Part shown: positions 11,301-19,703 of the stretch, one piece after another
How positions within the stretch are numbered: position 1 is the first letter of the stretch
How the letters are laid out: every line of letters starts with the position of its first letter
DNA from: Melitaea cinxia
Lineage: Eukaryota; Arthropoda; Insecta; Lepidoptera; Nymphalidae
Assembly (NCBI RefSeq): GCF_905220565.1
Contig: NC_059409.1
Location: 11,464,549-11,528,548, forward strand
Reading direction: 5' to 3'
DNA: 64,000 nt
Translations under genes and position numbers: made by a program
Notes under the pieces: generated by a model
What the model saw: only the letters and a program-made list of their open reading frames with translations
What the model was told of the DNA's origin: nothing
The model's database searches: none

Positions 11301-14300
11301 AGATGGGATTACTTTTAGTTGGGTAGAATAACCATATACACTTCGAAGCAATAAATCGAATTTTTATAATAGTTTATAAAGTACTTTTTACCACTAGGGT
11401 GACAAACAAGCATACTGTTTCTCTTTTGGTAAGCAGGTACGATCATCTGTGGACTTCTGCAATACTAGGACCATTGTGTGCAAGTGCATTGCCGACCCAA
11501 CTCAAAATTCGCTTCAGAAGCTCTGGCTAGCTTACGTACCACAGGAATACAATACTTTTTGAGAGTAGTATTATTCGTTTATGATGTAACTTTAACGCAG
11601 TTCCCTAATCATGCTGCTTCTAAATTTCGAGCAAGATAAGCTAATAAAAATTAGAAAATTTTCATTACAAAGTTTGACTCTGTGAGGTTTATCGCTTTCT
11701 ACTTCACAAGATAACAGCAATCAATTAAAAACCCTCCTATTTTAGGATAAATACTAAATTTACTTACTCAGATTCTTCCTCCATTGAGTTTCGTTTCAAG
11801 AAGGGTAAGTGTGTAGGTAGATTTTCTAGACTAAATCCATTATCTGAATCATCACTAGGGTTTGAACTTTGTAGGAGAACCACCTCTTCAAGAAACTTGA
11901 TAGAGTGAGTCCTGATACCTTCATTGTCACTGTCTATCATGTTCAGAATAAGTAACTGGAAAAAAATCCAAAATTGAAATCAGTATTGGGCTTACATATT
12001 TTATTTAATTAAGGTAGGGCAAATCAGGAAATAGCCTGCTCAAAGTTTGGAGCAGTCAAATGGGTAAGTACTTCGACCTTACAGAAGACCATAGCTAATA
12101 ATACTGTCTTCAAGCAGTGTTGTGTTCCTTTGGCGAGTAAGGTGACCAGAGCTCCTGAGGAGATTAGGGGTAAGGTCGGCAACGTGCTTGCGATGCTTTT
12201 GGTGTTGCAGGGGTCTATAAGCTACAGTAATCACTTACCATCAAGTGAGGGGTATGTTTGTTTGCTAAAACTAGTTGTAGAAAAAAAATTATAGTCATAC
12301 AACAAATAATTTACTAATAATTAAAATACATCTACGGTCCTAATATATGCAACCTAATGCTTGTCTAAAACCTGCATTATAGGTAATATCTATCTAATAA
12401 AGTAATATCTATCTTTTTACATGAATACATACTAGATCGTTCAATAAGTCCCGAGACTAACCTGGAAATGGCGCATATATTAAAAACTCTTTTGATTTTT
12501 AAAAAGTACTGGCTATCAATACAAGAATATGTGTCAAATTTTTAAAAATGGAACAATAAAATTATTGATTTTGAAACATTTAAGTGACGCTACGGTTGTA
12601 ATTTCGATACAATGGAAAAAAACGATTTTCGCGTGTTGATAAAACATTGTTTTTTAATGGGAAAAAATACCGTTGAAGCACAGCAATGGCTTATAAAATG
12701 TTATGCAGTATCAGCTCCCTCCAAAGCAACCATTGGTAAGTGGTATGCCGACTTCAAACGCGGTCGCATGGACACCAATGATGGGGAACGCTCAGGTCGT
12801 CCAAATGAAGCAGTGACTCAACAAAATATTAACCAAGTCCTCAAAATCGTATTGGAAGATCGGAAGGTAAAAGTGCGAGAGATAGCCGAGATAGTGAAGA
12901 TTTCAGCTGGTAGTGTTTTCACTATTTTACATAAAAATTTGGCCATGAAAAAGCTTTTTTCTAAGTGGGTGCCGCATTTGCTTACAACTAATCAAAAGGA
13001 ACAACGTATCAATGATTCAGAGCGATGTTTGGCGCTGATGAATCATAATAAAAAGGATTTTTTACGTCGGTATGTAACAATGGATGAAACCTGGATATAC
13101 CATTTCACTCCGGAATCCAATCGGCAGGCAGCAGAGTGGAGAGCGGCTGGTGAAAGCCGCCCGAAGCGTCCAAAGACTCAGAAATCGGCCGGTAAGGTTA
13201 TGGCGTCTATGTTTTGGGATGCGCATGGAATACTTTTCATCGACTACCTTGAAAAGGGGCAAAATATAAATAGTGACTATTACATGTGCTTATTGGAGCG
13301 ATTGAAGTACGAAATTGCGGATAAACGGCCTCACATGAACAAAAAGAAAGTGGTGTTTCACCAGGACAACGCGCCTTGTCACAAGTCCGTGAGAACGATG
13401 GCCAAAATTAACGAATTGGGCTTCGAATTGCTTCCTCATCCCCCTTATTCGCCAGACTTGGCCCCCAGCGATTACTGGCAGTTCGCAGACCTCAAAAAAA
13501 TGCTTCAGGGTAAGAAATTTGACTCAAATAGTGAAGTTATCGCAGCAACGGCGGCTTATTTTGAAGCCAAAGACAAATCGTTCTACACACATGGGATAGA
13601 AAAGTTAGAAAAGCGTTGGAGGGACTGTATCGCTCTTGGAGGAGACTATGTTGATGAATAAAAATTAATTTTATAAAAAAGACCTTTTTTTAGTACTTAG
13701 TCTCGGGACTTATTGAACCACGTGTTATATTACACACAGACTTAGGGCAGGAATCAGTCATAAGCCCTGGAGCATAAAGCAGGGTCACTGCAAATTGCAC
13801 CATCATTCTAGTCAAATTTGTGTCATTTTGCGATTATTTATTATGTACAGTAAGTTTGACTGGAAAAGATCTATTTGAAGTAAGTTTATATATATATAGG
13901 TAGCTTTCCTACAGAGAGTGAGAGAGTTAGTTAAAAAAAAAAGAGAAATGGCATAAATGAATTTTCATTGCATGATTATTTCTCCAAAACAGATATTTTA
14001 TAAAAAAAAAAAAAACAGTATGATAAGCATTATTTAATACCATATAGTCAGCTGTTAAATATTCATTTTTTGAGCCGGCCTTTTGTTAATACTTTAATTA
14101 ATTTTATCTACACTAATGTTGTAACATTCTACTTGCTTCCAATACTTGACTTATAATTACTACTGTTATAGCGCAGACAACAAAACACTCAATTTAAGCA
14201 ATTTCACATGATGGTATAATATCCACATCGATATCGTAAAATCTCATTATAACATCGCGCGCATGCGCGCAGCTGCGCTTTCATTGGTTAGATTTTAATG

Positions 14301-16297
14301 GCGGCAAAATCACTGTGACAATACACGTACGCGTGAATTTAATTTAATAAATTAAAAGTTAAAAATGGATAGCGACGATGATATTTGTACGCCTCCGGAT
14401 ATTCTAGAATTGGCAACAAAATTAACTCACAATCTTTTGCCAGAAAAATCTAGAAAATTATATGAAAAAGAATATAATAACTTATTCCGACTCCGTCTAC
14501 GAGCTCTACTGCTTGCCCCGCGACCGCTACAGCTGCTGGATCAATAATTAACATTAACTTTCAAAATTGTACCATCCAAAATTTGAACAATTATTATAAA
14601 TAAGCTATTGTCAGCTTTTACTCTCGTTGTTTGATTAATTGCATTAGTGAAGATAAAGTAGTGTATGCAACTGCATATAACACGGGTATTAAAACACTCG
14701 TTACTATTATGAAACTCGCAGCGCTCGTTTCATAAACTCACACTCGTGTTTTAATACCCTTCATTATATGACAGTTGCATAAACTACTATTATAATATAG
14801 GACTAATATTACGTAAAAAAAAAAAACTGATTCCAATTTCTTATTCTATACATTAACAAGTAATAGAGTAAGAAAATAACCAGTCATTCAAATATGCTTT
14901 ATTAAGGACTAGCGACCCGTCCCAACTTCGCACGGTTGCAAAAACTATTAGTGTTTCTCTACTATATTGTGCATGTATTATACATATAAACCTTTCTCTG
15001 GAATCACTCTATTTACTAAAGACAACCGCATCAAAATCCACTGTGTAGTTTTAAGGATTTAAGCATACAGACAGCAGGAAGCGACTTCGTTTTATACTTT
15101 GTAATGATAACTCAAAAAATACTTGTAAGATCTCCCTCAAATTTAAATGAGTCCACACGACAAGTACCATTTGACATATATAGTAATGTCATGAAGTAAC
15201 ACATAAAAAAGAACCCTCTCTTTTTTTGAAACCGGTTAAAAATAGTCAAGTTGAGTTTTTTCACTTATCCTACATCCTTTTACACACCTTTAGTTCAGTA
15301 AGATGTTCCCACACATATTGCATCTCGGAGACTTCTGCATTTCCCTTACAGATCCATAATAAAACATTCCGGTACACAATACTCGCTGCCTGGATTGCTC
15401 TTTTCTGCACAGCTACTACATGATCTATTACTAGCAACTGTAACTGGCCTATTATCTTAGGTAATAGATGTGGGAATGCCTTGCTAAAAAAAAGTATTTT
15501 GTTTTATTTGAAATTTGTAGTTTAGTTCTAAAACTCTATTGTTTTATAATAAATCTTTTATTTATATTAAAAATAAAATATTGAACAGGTTGATCATATA
15601 GTATTAATTTAAAAAGGAAATTTAAAAATTAACATAACATAGCCTAACAATACGCTTTATTGTACAAAATAGAAATAATACATAGAAAATGGATTTTAAC
15701 AAGGTATCATAAGGTACAAAGAGCAGCCTTATCACGAAAAGCGACCTCTTCCAGGCAAACTAGGGGCAGAGGAGATGGTACTGTGTCGGCGTAGGTTTAC
15801 AAATTGAGACAATGTTTAAAGCTAGACATAAATGTGTAACTTACATACACACATATAAATACATAAAATAACTTAGATTGTAAGAGATTTGATTGTTTTC
15901 TATTAATAACTGATGTAATGTATAACAGAATTAGTTGATTGTTCTTCTTGGCCTTACCTTAGTTCTTCAATAAAAGTAACAACCTGTTTTTTAACCTCAG
16001 TCGATTTATCACTAACTAAGCTTAAAATATTTTCCATATAAACAGGCACCATTTGTGGAGTTTGGTGTAATAAAACCTCTATGATTTTCCTCAAGAGGTT
16101 CGCTTTCTTGTTCCCCTCTGCCATCCCAGCCTCGTTCATCCATTGTATCAACTGAAATTAATGTGTAAAATAAAACAATAATTCGCTTAAATAGTTTGTA
16201 TATTTCGATGAACAATACTTTACAGTTTTCGGCGTTAAAAATAACAAACCTGGTTTTGAGCAGTTACGTTGGATCCTTGCTGATATTTACTCGACAT
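2393..16297 (-). CDS. SYMPK: Symplekin, mRNA 3'-end processing scaffold (12 coding exons, C-terminal tail not found)
   Basis: Exons (minus strand): 16297-16250, 16151-15958, 15483-15288, 11955-11768, 11095-9543, 8724-8485, 6976-6776, 5711-5605, 4748-4643, 4072-3954, 3777-3634, 2533-2393. All are flanked by AG/GT and keep frame across every junction, giving 1079 codons. Exons 2-5 encode the HEAT-like N-terminal domain (for example DKSTEVKKQVVTFIEEL and GIRTHSIKFLEEVV), then a charged middle region. Exons 6-12 give the symplekin C-terminal domain (CPRGAETLLTRLVHILTD, DVRFLIPVLNGL, IIKATALCFAEKN, VWTNKVAWEGWLKCAERL). Symplekin is a nuclear scaffold joining CPSF and CstF in poly(A) cleavage, also needed for histone pre-mRNA 3' processing. 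Fly and human proteins are about 1165 and 1274 aa, so a hydrophilic tail should follow the donor at 2392; I could not find it. The exon 7 donor (GAG|gtccgg) is non-consensus but is fixed by frame and homology. Confidence 0.95.
3235..3470 (-). repeat. SINE-like repeat, family S2 (intron 11 of symplekin)
   Basis: On the minus strand it reads as a diverged copy of the repeat at 24085-24400: a cctgtaacatc(c/t)cactg-gcataggcct block, a gaaggattggagctta-like block, then agtaacgatcgctatc and ataacaaccgggacc. No coding capacity. Confidence 0.65.
5237..5374. mobile_element. Foldback MITE-like element in symplekin intron 8
   Basis: The left half (acgctgagttgcacgaaa...gtgattaaactaatttaatc) is repeated almost perfectly in inverted orientation on the right (gattaaattagtttaatc...gtacaactcggcgt). 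The arms are about 64 bp around a short centre at aagaattgtatgaaattctt. This is typical of a small foldback or MITE. No clear target-site duplication seen. Confidence 0.75.
5990..6460. repeat. Degenerate minisatellite in symplekin intron 7
   Basis: A unit close to gtgatttaaggagtgactga (about 20-24 bp) recurs some twenty times with substitutions and small indels, for example at 6040-6080, 6110-6140, 6250-6330 and 6430-6460. A non-repetitive interruption lies at about 6180-6245. No coding frame. Confidence 0.75.
7080..8480. other. Symplekin intron 6, AT-rich
   Basis: Intron 6 of symplekin (6977-8484) is AT-rich with a poly(T) tract near 7085-7120. I see no exon, RNA gene or complete repeat in it. 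The frame at 7159-7353 has no recognisable domain. Confidence 0.5.
9183..9471. mobile_element. MITE with ~28-bp imperfect terminal inverted repeats (symplekin intron 5)
   Basis: The left end gggtgcgttcaagtattacg and the inverted right end (gggcgcacattttcgcgtat, read from 9471 leftwards) match across most positions, including the core tattacgtaa. The element is about 290 bp with no open frame, consistent with a MITE. It lies 70 bp beyond the donor of exon 5. Target duplication not clear. Confidence 0.65.
11395..11600 (-). repeat. SINE-like repeat S1, inverted copy (symplekin intron 4)
   Basis: Reads as the reverse complement of family S1: gacaaacaagcatactgttt, gtgcattgccgaccc, agctctggctagcttac, cacaggaatacaatact. 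Strongly diverged; no coding capacity. Confidence 0.6.
12010..12285 (+). repeat. SINE-like repeat S1 (symplekin intron 3)
   Basis: A well preserved copy of family S1, from agcctgctcaaagtttggag through cgaccttacagaagacc, gtgttgtgttcctttggcga and ggtcggcaacgtgcttgcga to a taccatcaagtgaggggtat end. It lies about 150 bp before the mariner element. Confidence 0.75.
12433..13728 (+). mobile_element. Mariner-family DNA transposon, nearly complete
   Basis: A mariner transposase ORF is bracketed by terminal inverted repeats that share a perfect 22-bp core beginning gttcaataagtcccgagact, at 12439-12460 and inverted at 13697-13718. The overall size of about 1.3 kb is standard for mariner. The outermost few bases of the two ends differ, so the exact TA target sites are uncertain. 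It lies in symplekin intron 3, antisense to symplekin, so its ORF is not in the sense strand of the host pre-mRNA. Confidence 0.9.
12612..13661 (+). CDS. Mariner transposase, intact ORF (349 aa)
   Basis: Cut-and-paste transposase of the Tc1/mariner superfamily. An N-terminal helix-turn-helix region (about residues 1-115, including TIGKWYADFKRG and GERSGRPNEAV) is expected to bind the terminal repeats. The mariner linker signature appears as WVPHLLT. The catalytic triad reads MDETW (first Asp), HQDNAPCH (second Asp) and YSPDLAPSD (third Asp). I count 34 residues between the second and third Asp, giving the mariner DD34D pattern. The ORF is uninterrupted from ATG to TAA and of normal length, so the copy may be young or active. 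The triad's last block reads SDYWQFADLKK, slightly different from the usual SDY-F-F form. Subfamily not assigned. Confidence 0.95.
   Translation: MEKNDFRVLIKHCFLMGKNTVEAQQWLIKCYAVSAPSKATIGKWYADFKRGRMDTNDGERSGRPNEAVTQQNINQVLKIVLEDRKVKVREIAEIVKISAGSVFTILHKNLAMKKLFSKWVPHLLTTNQKEQRINDSERCLALMNHNKKDFLRRYVTMDETWIYHFTPESNRQAAEWRAAGESRPKRPKTQKSAGKVMASMFWDAHGILFIDYLEKGQNINSDYYMCLLERLKYEIADKRPHMNKKKVVFHQDNAPCHKSVRTMAKINELGFELLPHPPYSPDLAPSDYWQFADLKKMLQGKKFDSNSEVIAATAAYFEAKDKSFYTHGIEKLEKRWRDCIALGGDYVDE
14225..14657 (+). pseudogene. Deletion derivative of a tyrosine-recombinase-like (Crypton-like) mobile gene
   Basis: A GC-richer leader (gcgcgcatgcgcgcagctgc near 14255) precedes an ATG at 14365 that opens 60 codons to 14547. 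The segment LATKLTHNLLPEKSRKLYEK resembles the N-terminus of insect phage-integrase-like proteins of Crypton-type elements, as I remember that family. After about residue 42 the frame turns into an unrelated Leu/Arg/Pro-rich stretch and stops, so the core domain is deleted. It would be non-autonomous. It lies in symplekin intron 3, directly before the foldback at 14658. Confidence 0.4.
14658..14787. repeat. Foldback repeat, ~55-bp arms
   Basis: The left arm starts gtagtgtatgcaactgcata and continues through gggtattaaaacactcg. The right arm ends with its inverted form, tcgtgttttaatacccttc to acagttgcataaactac. The centre holds gaaactcgcagcgctcgttt. It probably belongs to the mobile element remnant just upstream. 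Confidence 0.65.
14910..15110 (+). repeat. Dispersed repeat copy, same family as 1385-1600
   Basis: Begins ctagcgacccgtcccaactt and carries the same ordered blocks as the copy at 1385-1600. It lies just before symplekin exon 3 on the opposite strand. From about 15110 a fragment of repeat family R1 (atctccctcaaatttaaatg) follows. Confidence 0.6.
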
Positions 16298-17349
16298 GTT
16301 TGTTAATTTCTTTTTTTATATCATTTCAAATTATGAGTATTTCATGGGCATAAATATTTTAACTAAATATAATAGTTATTCTATAAATAATAAGATAGCG
16401 CAAGCATTCTTGTAATTTGGAGAATTTTGTAATATAACCTTACTTTACTATTATTAAACGAACTCAACACGACAACAAGTGCGTAAGAGATGCATAATGC
16501 GGGAAAATACACGTAACAGAAAGAGAAACAATAGTTTAAATGTGACATTAGCAATTTTTAACGAATAGCATTGTAAGGACAGATAAGTATTAAACAACAA
16601 TAATTGTTGCCATTTCATGATTATAACATTCCTTAATTATTTTTGTTTTAGATTGTCTTTATATTTCATATTTGAATAGATATTCGATATGAAATTCCCA
16701 GAACAAGTAATTAAAAAAACATGAACGTGTAATCAAATACTATCCATAAATAAATTTTTCATATTACAACGATACCTTCAAAGAATAAACCAACCATAAC
16801 CCAGTGGTATTTACAACGTGTTATTTAACTAGTGTCCTTCCATTTAGGGACATATAAAGATACATGTAATATACATAACATAGCCAAAATTATAAATAAA
16901 AAAATATTAAAAAGCATGAAATTACAGCAAGTTACTTTAAATCGACTCCGAGAAAACAAAAAAACGAGTGTGGTACACACGACAGAAATAAACCTTCTTT
17001 AGCTCCATCTAATCAATATTTCTCTATTAATTTCCATTCGTATCGCCCGATCACATTTTTCGTAACGGTCTCGACACGCATTCACCAGCTTACTTCCCAA
17101 GTCAAGCGTGCGTTAAGAAGCTGTACTTCAAAAAAAGGTGTAACATTCTTTACTGCAGAGGATCTAAGCTGTGATAGCTATACGTGGGTACCGTATGGTG
17201 TTATGGACAGCGGATCTCTTCTAGCGATTAATCTGCCCTTAGGCTCAGAGAGTACCTGGGGATCCTAGCGGCGGTCTTTGCGATGGGTTGCGAAGGGTTT
17301 CTTGAAAGTATTGTATTTTACTTAATATGCGCTTTTTAAAAAGCTATTA
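16298..17349. other. Symplekin 5' flank, AT-rich
   Basis: This should contain the symplekin promoter and 5' UTR, since the start codon is at 16297 and no upstream coding exon is needed. The sequence is AT-rich. I could not pick out a TATA box or initiator with confidence. No other gene is evident. Confidence 0.5.
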
Positions 17350-18318
17350 GTATAATAGGAAGGCGTGGTGACTATGGGCAAAACACATGAGTTCACGTTA
17401 TTTTTGGCGTAAACTTGTGGAGACCTATGTCCAGTAGTGGACTGTATTAGAGATGGGTTCTTCACTCAAGAGGTGCCTCATTTGAGGTACTCGTGATCGC
17501 AAATTAAAAGAGTTATTCGAATTTCAATATTGAACCACCTCACTCGTTTACGCGTCCTCATATTGACATTATTGACGCGATTCACGAGGACTCGACGAGG
17601 ACGATTAATTCTCACCTCTATGAGAACGATTCTTTGAGGATAAGGTGGAAGTACTTATTTCATAATTGAACAGCGAATTAGAGAATGAGTAAGGTGAGGA
17701 GTCGAAATTTTGAAAACACAGTTACACAAATTATGATTTTGATATTATGTACCTAATGAAATAATAATATTTGTTATACTGATGTTTGGTAGGATATTAT
17801 TCAGATAATATCATAATATAATATATAAATAATAATACGTGAAGAAAAAACTTTGTACCTCTTTTTACGAAAATTGCGTGGACGGGTATCAATATTATTC
17901 GAGCTAAGCCGAGCTAAGCTCGGTAACTCAGGTACTCCAATTTAAAAAATCATTTAAAACAAAACATTATTTATGAATAAATATTTGGTTTAGTGTTAAA
18001 TAATATGTAACGTTCAACAGCGCGAATCAAAACGCGTCGTTCTAAGAAGCAAAGTGATAATTATAAAAAATAAAAGTAGTGTATCGTTTATAAGTTAGCT
18101 ACTCGTGAGGCATGAGTGACTCACGCTTGCCGCTTCCTCGGACAATCGGATGAGTTCGGCTGTCCTCGTACGATACCTCGCCTCAAGTCGCCTCAAATGA
18201 GGGGTACCTCGTGAGGCCTCAAAAGCTAAAATGAGGGTCTTCCTCATCCTCAAATTAAAATGACGAGTTACTCATCACTAGACTGTATAGGCTGTAATGA
18301 TGATGATGATGATAATAG
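17350..18318 (+). repeat. SINE-like repeat S3, split by a hAT-type insertion
   Basis: The block ggtgactatgggcaaaacac ... cttgtggagacctatgtcca, followed by gtagtggactgtat, is the 3' part of family S3. It resumes at 18281 with gactgtataggctg and a (GAT)n tail. Better copies are at 39619-39961, 49437-49684 and 63027-63370. Confidence 0.8.
17448..18280. mobile_element. Non-autonomous hAT-type element (833 bp) with perfect 8-bp target duplication
   Basis: It is flanked on both sides by gactgtat (17440-17447 and 18281-18288), the 8-bp duplication length typical of hAT transposons. The ends are short imperfect inverted repeats: TAGAGATGGGTTC on the left, TAGTGATGAGTAAC on the right when inverted. 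This matches the TAG-N-GATG style of hAT termini. Inside are many CTC/GAG-rich subterminal blocks and no long ORF. Removing it restores a normal S3 tail. Confidence 0.85.
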
Positions 18319-18480
18319 GAAGGCTTCTTCATATTTACAATGTGTTAGCGTAAAGATTACAGACGATATATACAAAGTATCGTAGTTTGAAGTTTTGCTA
18401 GTTTTTATTTAATGATCACTTAAATTATTGGACGATACTCACAAAGTGTGAATATTAAACTAATGACATCAACAGGGGCG

Positions 18481-19087
18481 TATAGCACGGACGCGAAGCA
18501 CGAAGAATTTCGTACATTGACTCCTCATCTTTGGTCTTTGTCGCTCGCGTATAAACATATTGCCGTTGCGCTCACACAGGTGTAGTGATAGCCGTATTCA
18601 CAGTTTGTCAACCTTTTTACTTTTATTTTTTCTTACCAAATTTAAGTCACAAGATTCATCGTTTTCATTTTTAATTTCAGTCAAAAGTTAACAATTCTTA
18701 TATTCAATGCGAATGTGTGTTTACTGGTGTCTTTTTTCACACAGCAACAGATTTAAGATTTTTTGCATATACAAAGTATAGCCACCAAATTGTACACATA
18801 GTAATATATACACTAACTTTTATTTATATATATGTATATATACTCATAACTTATATATAAGTTATTTTCTATGATTAAACAAAAAATATTTTATTGTGAC
18901 TAGACCGATCCACGGACAGACAGCGTAGATTTAGTGTAGTGTGCAAACAACGAGTTCTAAGACATTCCAAATTCTAAACCCTACCGATTTTTTAAAGCTT
19001 CGTACTTTATATAAAATTTTGAGAACCACTGGCAGTAGGCAAAAAGGCCATTGTACGAAATTCTTCGTGCTCTGCGTCCGTACTATA
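18481..19087. repeat. Pair of ~36-bp inverted repeats flanking ~530 bp
   Basis: The block beginning tatagcacggacgcgaagca (18481-18516) recurs inverted at 19052-19087 with a few mismatches. The spacing suggests the two ends or subterminal parts of a decayed DNA transposon. No ORF between them has a recognisable domain. Confidence 0.5.
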
Positions 19088-19291
19088 GCTACCGACGTAT
19101 CAGCCGTATCAATGATACGGGGCCCATTGTCTACAGGGGCCCCTAACATGTGTAAGCAAAAATAAGTAAAATGTCGTCGACGTCGACTCTCTCTCTCTCG
19201 ATCTCGTGCTTCCTGGGAAAAAAAACATCATTCCACAGTTTCCATGCAGGTACGCGGAAAGAATGCGCGCGAAGCTCGCATATTGGTTAAA

Positions 19292-19408
19292 AACAACACC
19301 ACAATAGCTGAAAGAAGTTTTTCAAAACTAAAACTGATAAAAAAATACCTAACGACTTCGATGGAACAGGAACAGCTACAGCAGACTTATCACTCTTGTC
19401 TATTCTAA
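19292..19408 (+). pseudogene. hAT transposase C-terminal (dimerisation) relic
   Basis: In one frame this reads AERSFSKLKLIKKYLTTSM followed by EQEQL, the conserved C-terminal dimerisation motif of hAT transposases of the ZMYM1-like type. It ends at a TAA at 19406-19408. No start or catalytic region is visible upstream. It may be the autonomous relative of the inverted-repeat relic at 18481-19087. Confidence 0.7.
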
Positions 19409-19641
19409 GAAGTAATAACTTATAATCAATAAATATATTATTAATAATTTATTTATTTTATTTTAATGCAAGTGTTTTTGATTCTTTTGTGAGAAATCTT
19501 TACTCTTCATTTGCCCCCCCAACTAATTTTGATAAGGTATGCTACGCTACAGGACATCAACAAAAATATTTAGGTAATGGGCGTATTTTAAAATAAGAAA
19601 TGAGGAAAATGGTAATTAATAAATAATAAAACCTTAATTGC

Positions 19642-19647
19642 TTTATT
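19642..19647 (-). promoter_or_regulatory. Candidate polyadenylation signal of TMP1
   Basis: AATAAA on the minus strand (TTTATT on plus), 57 bases after the TMP1 stop codon. Confidence 0.5.
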
Positions 19648-19703
19648 ATTGTATAATATGTTATTACAAAACTAAGTATTAAGTATAAAAATAAATTAAA
19701 ATT

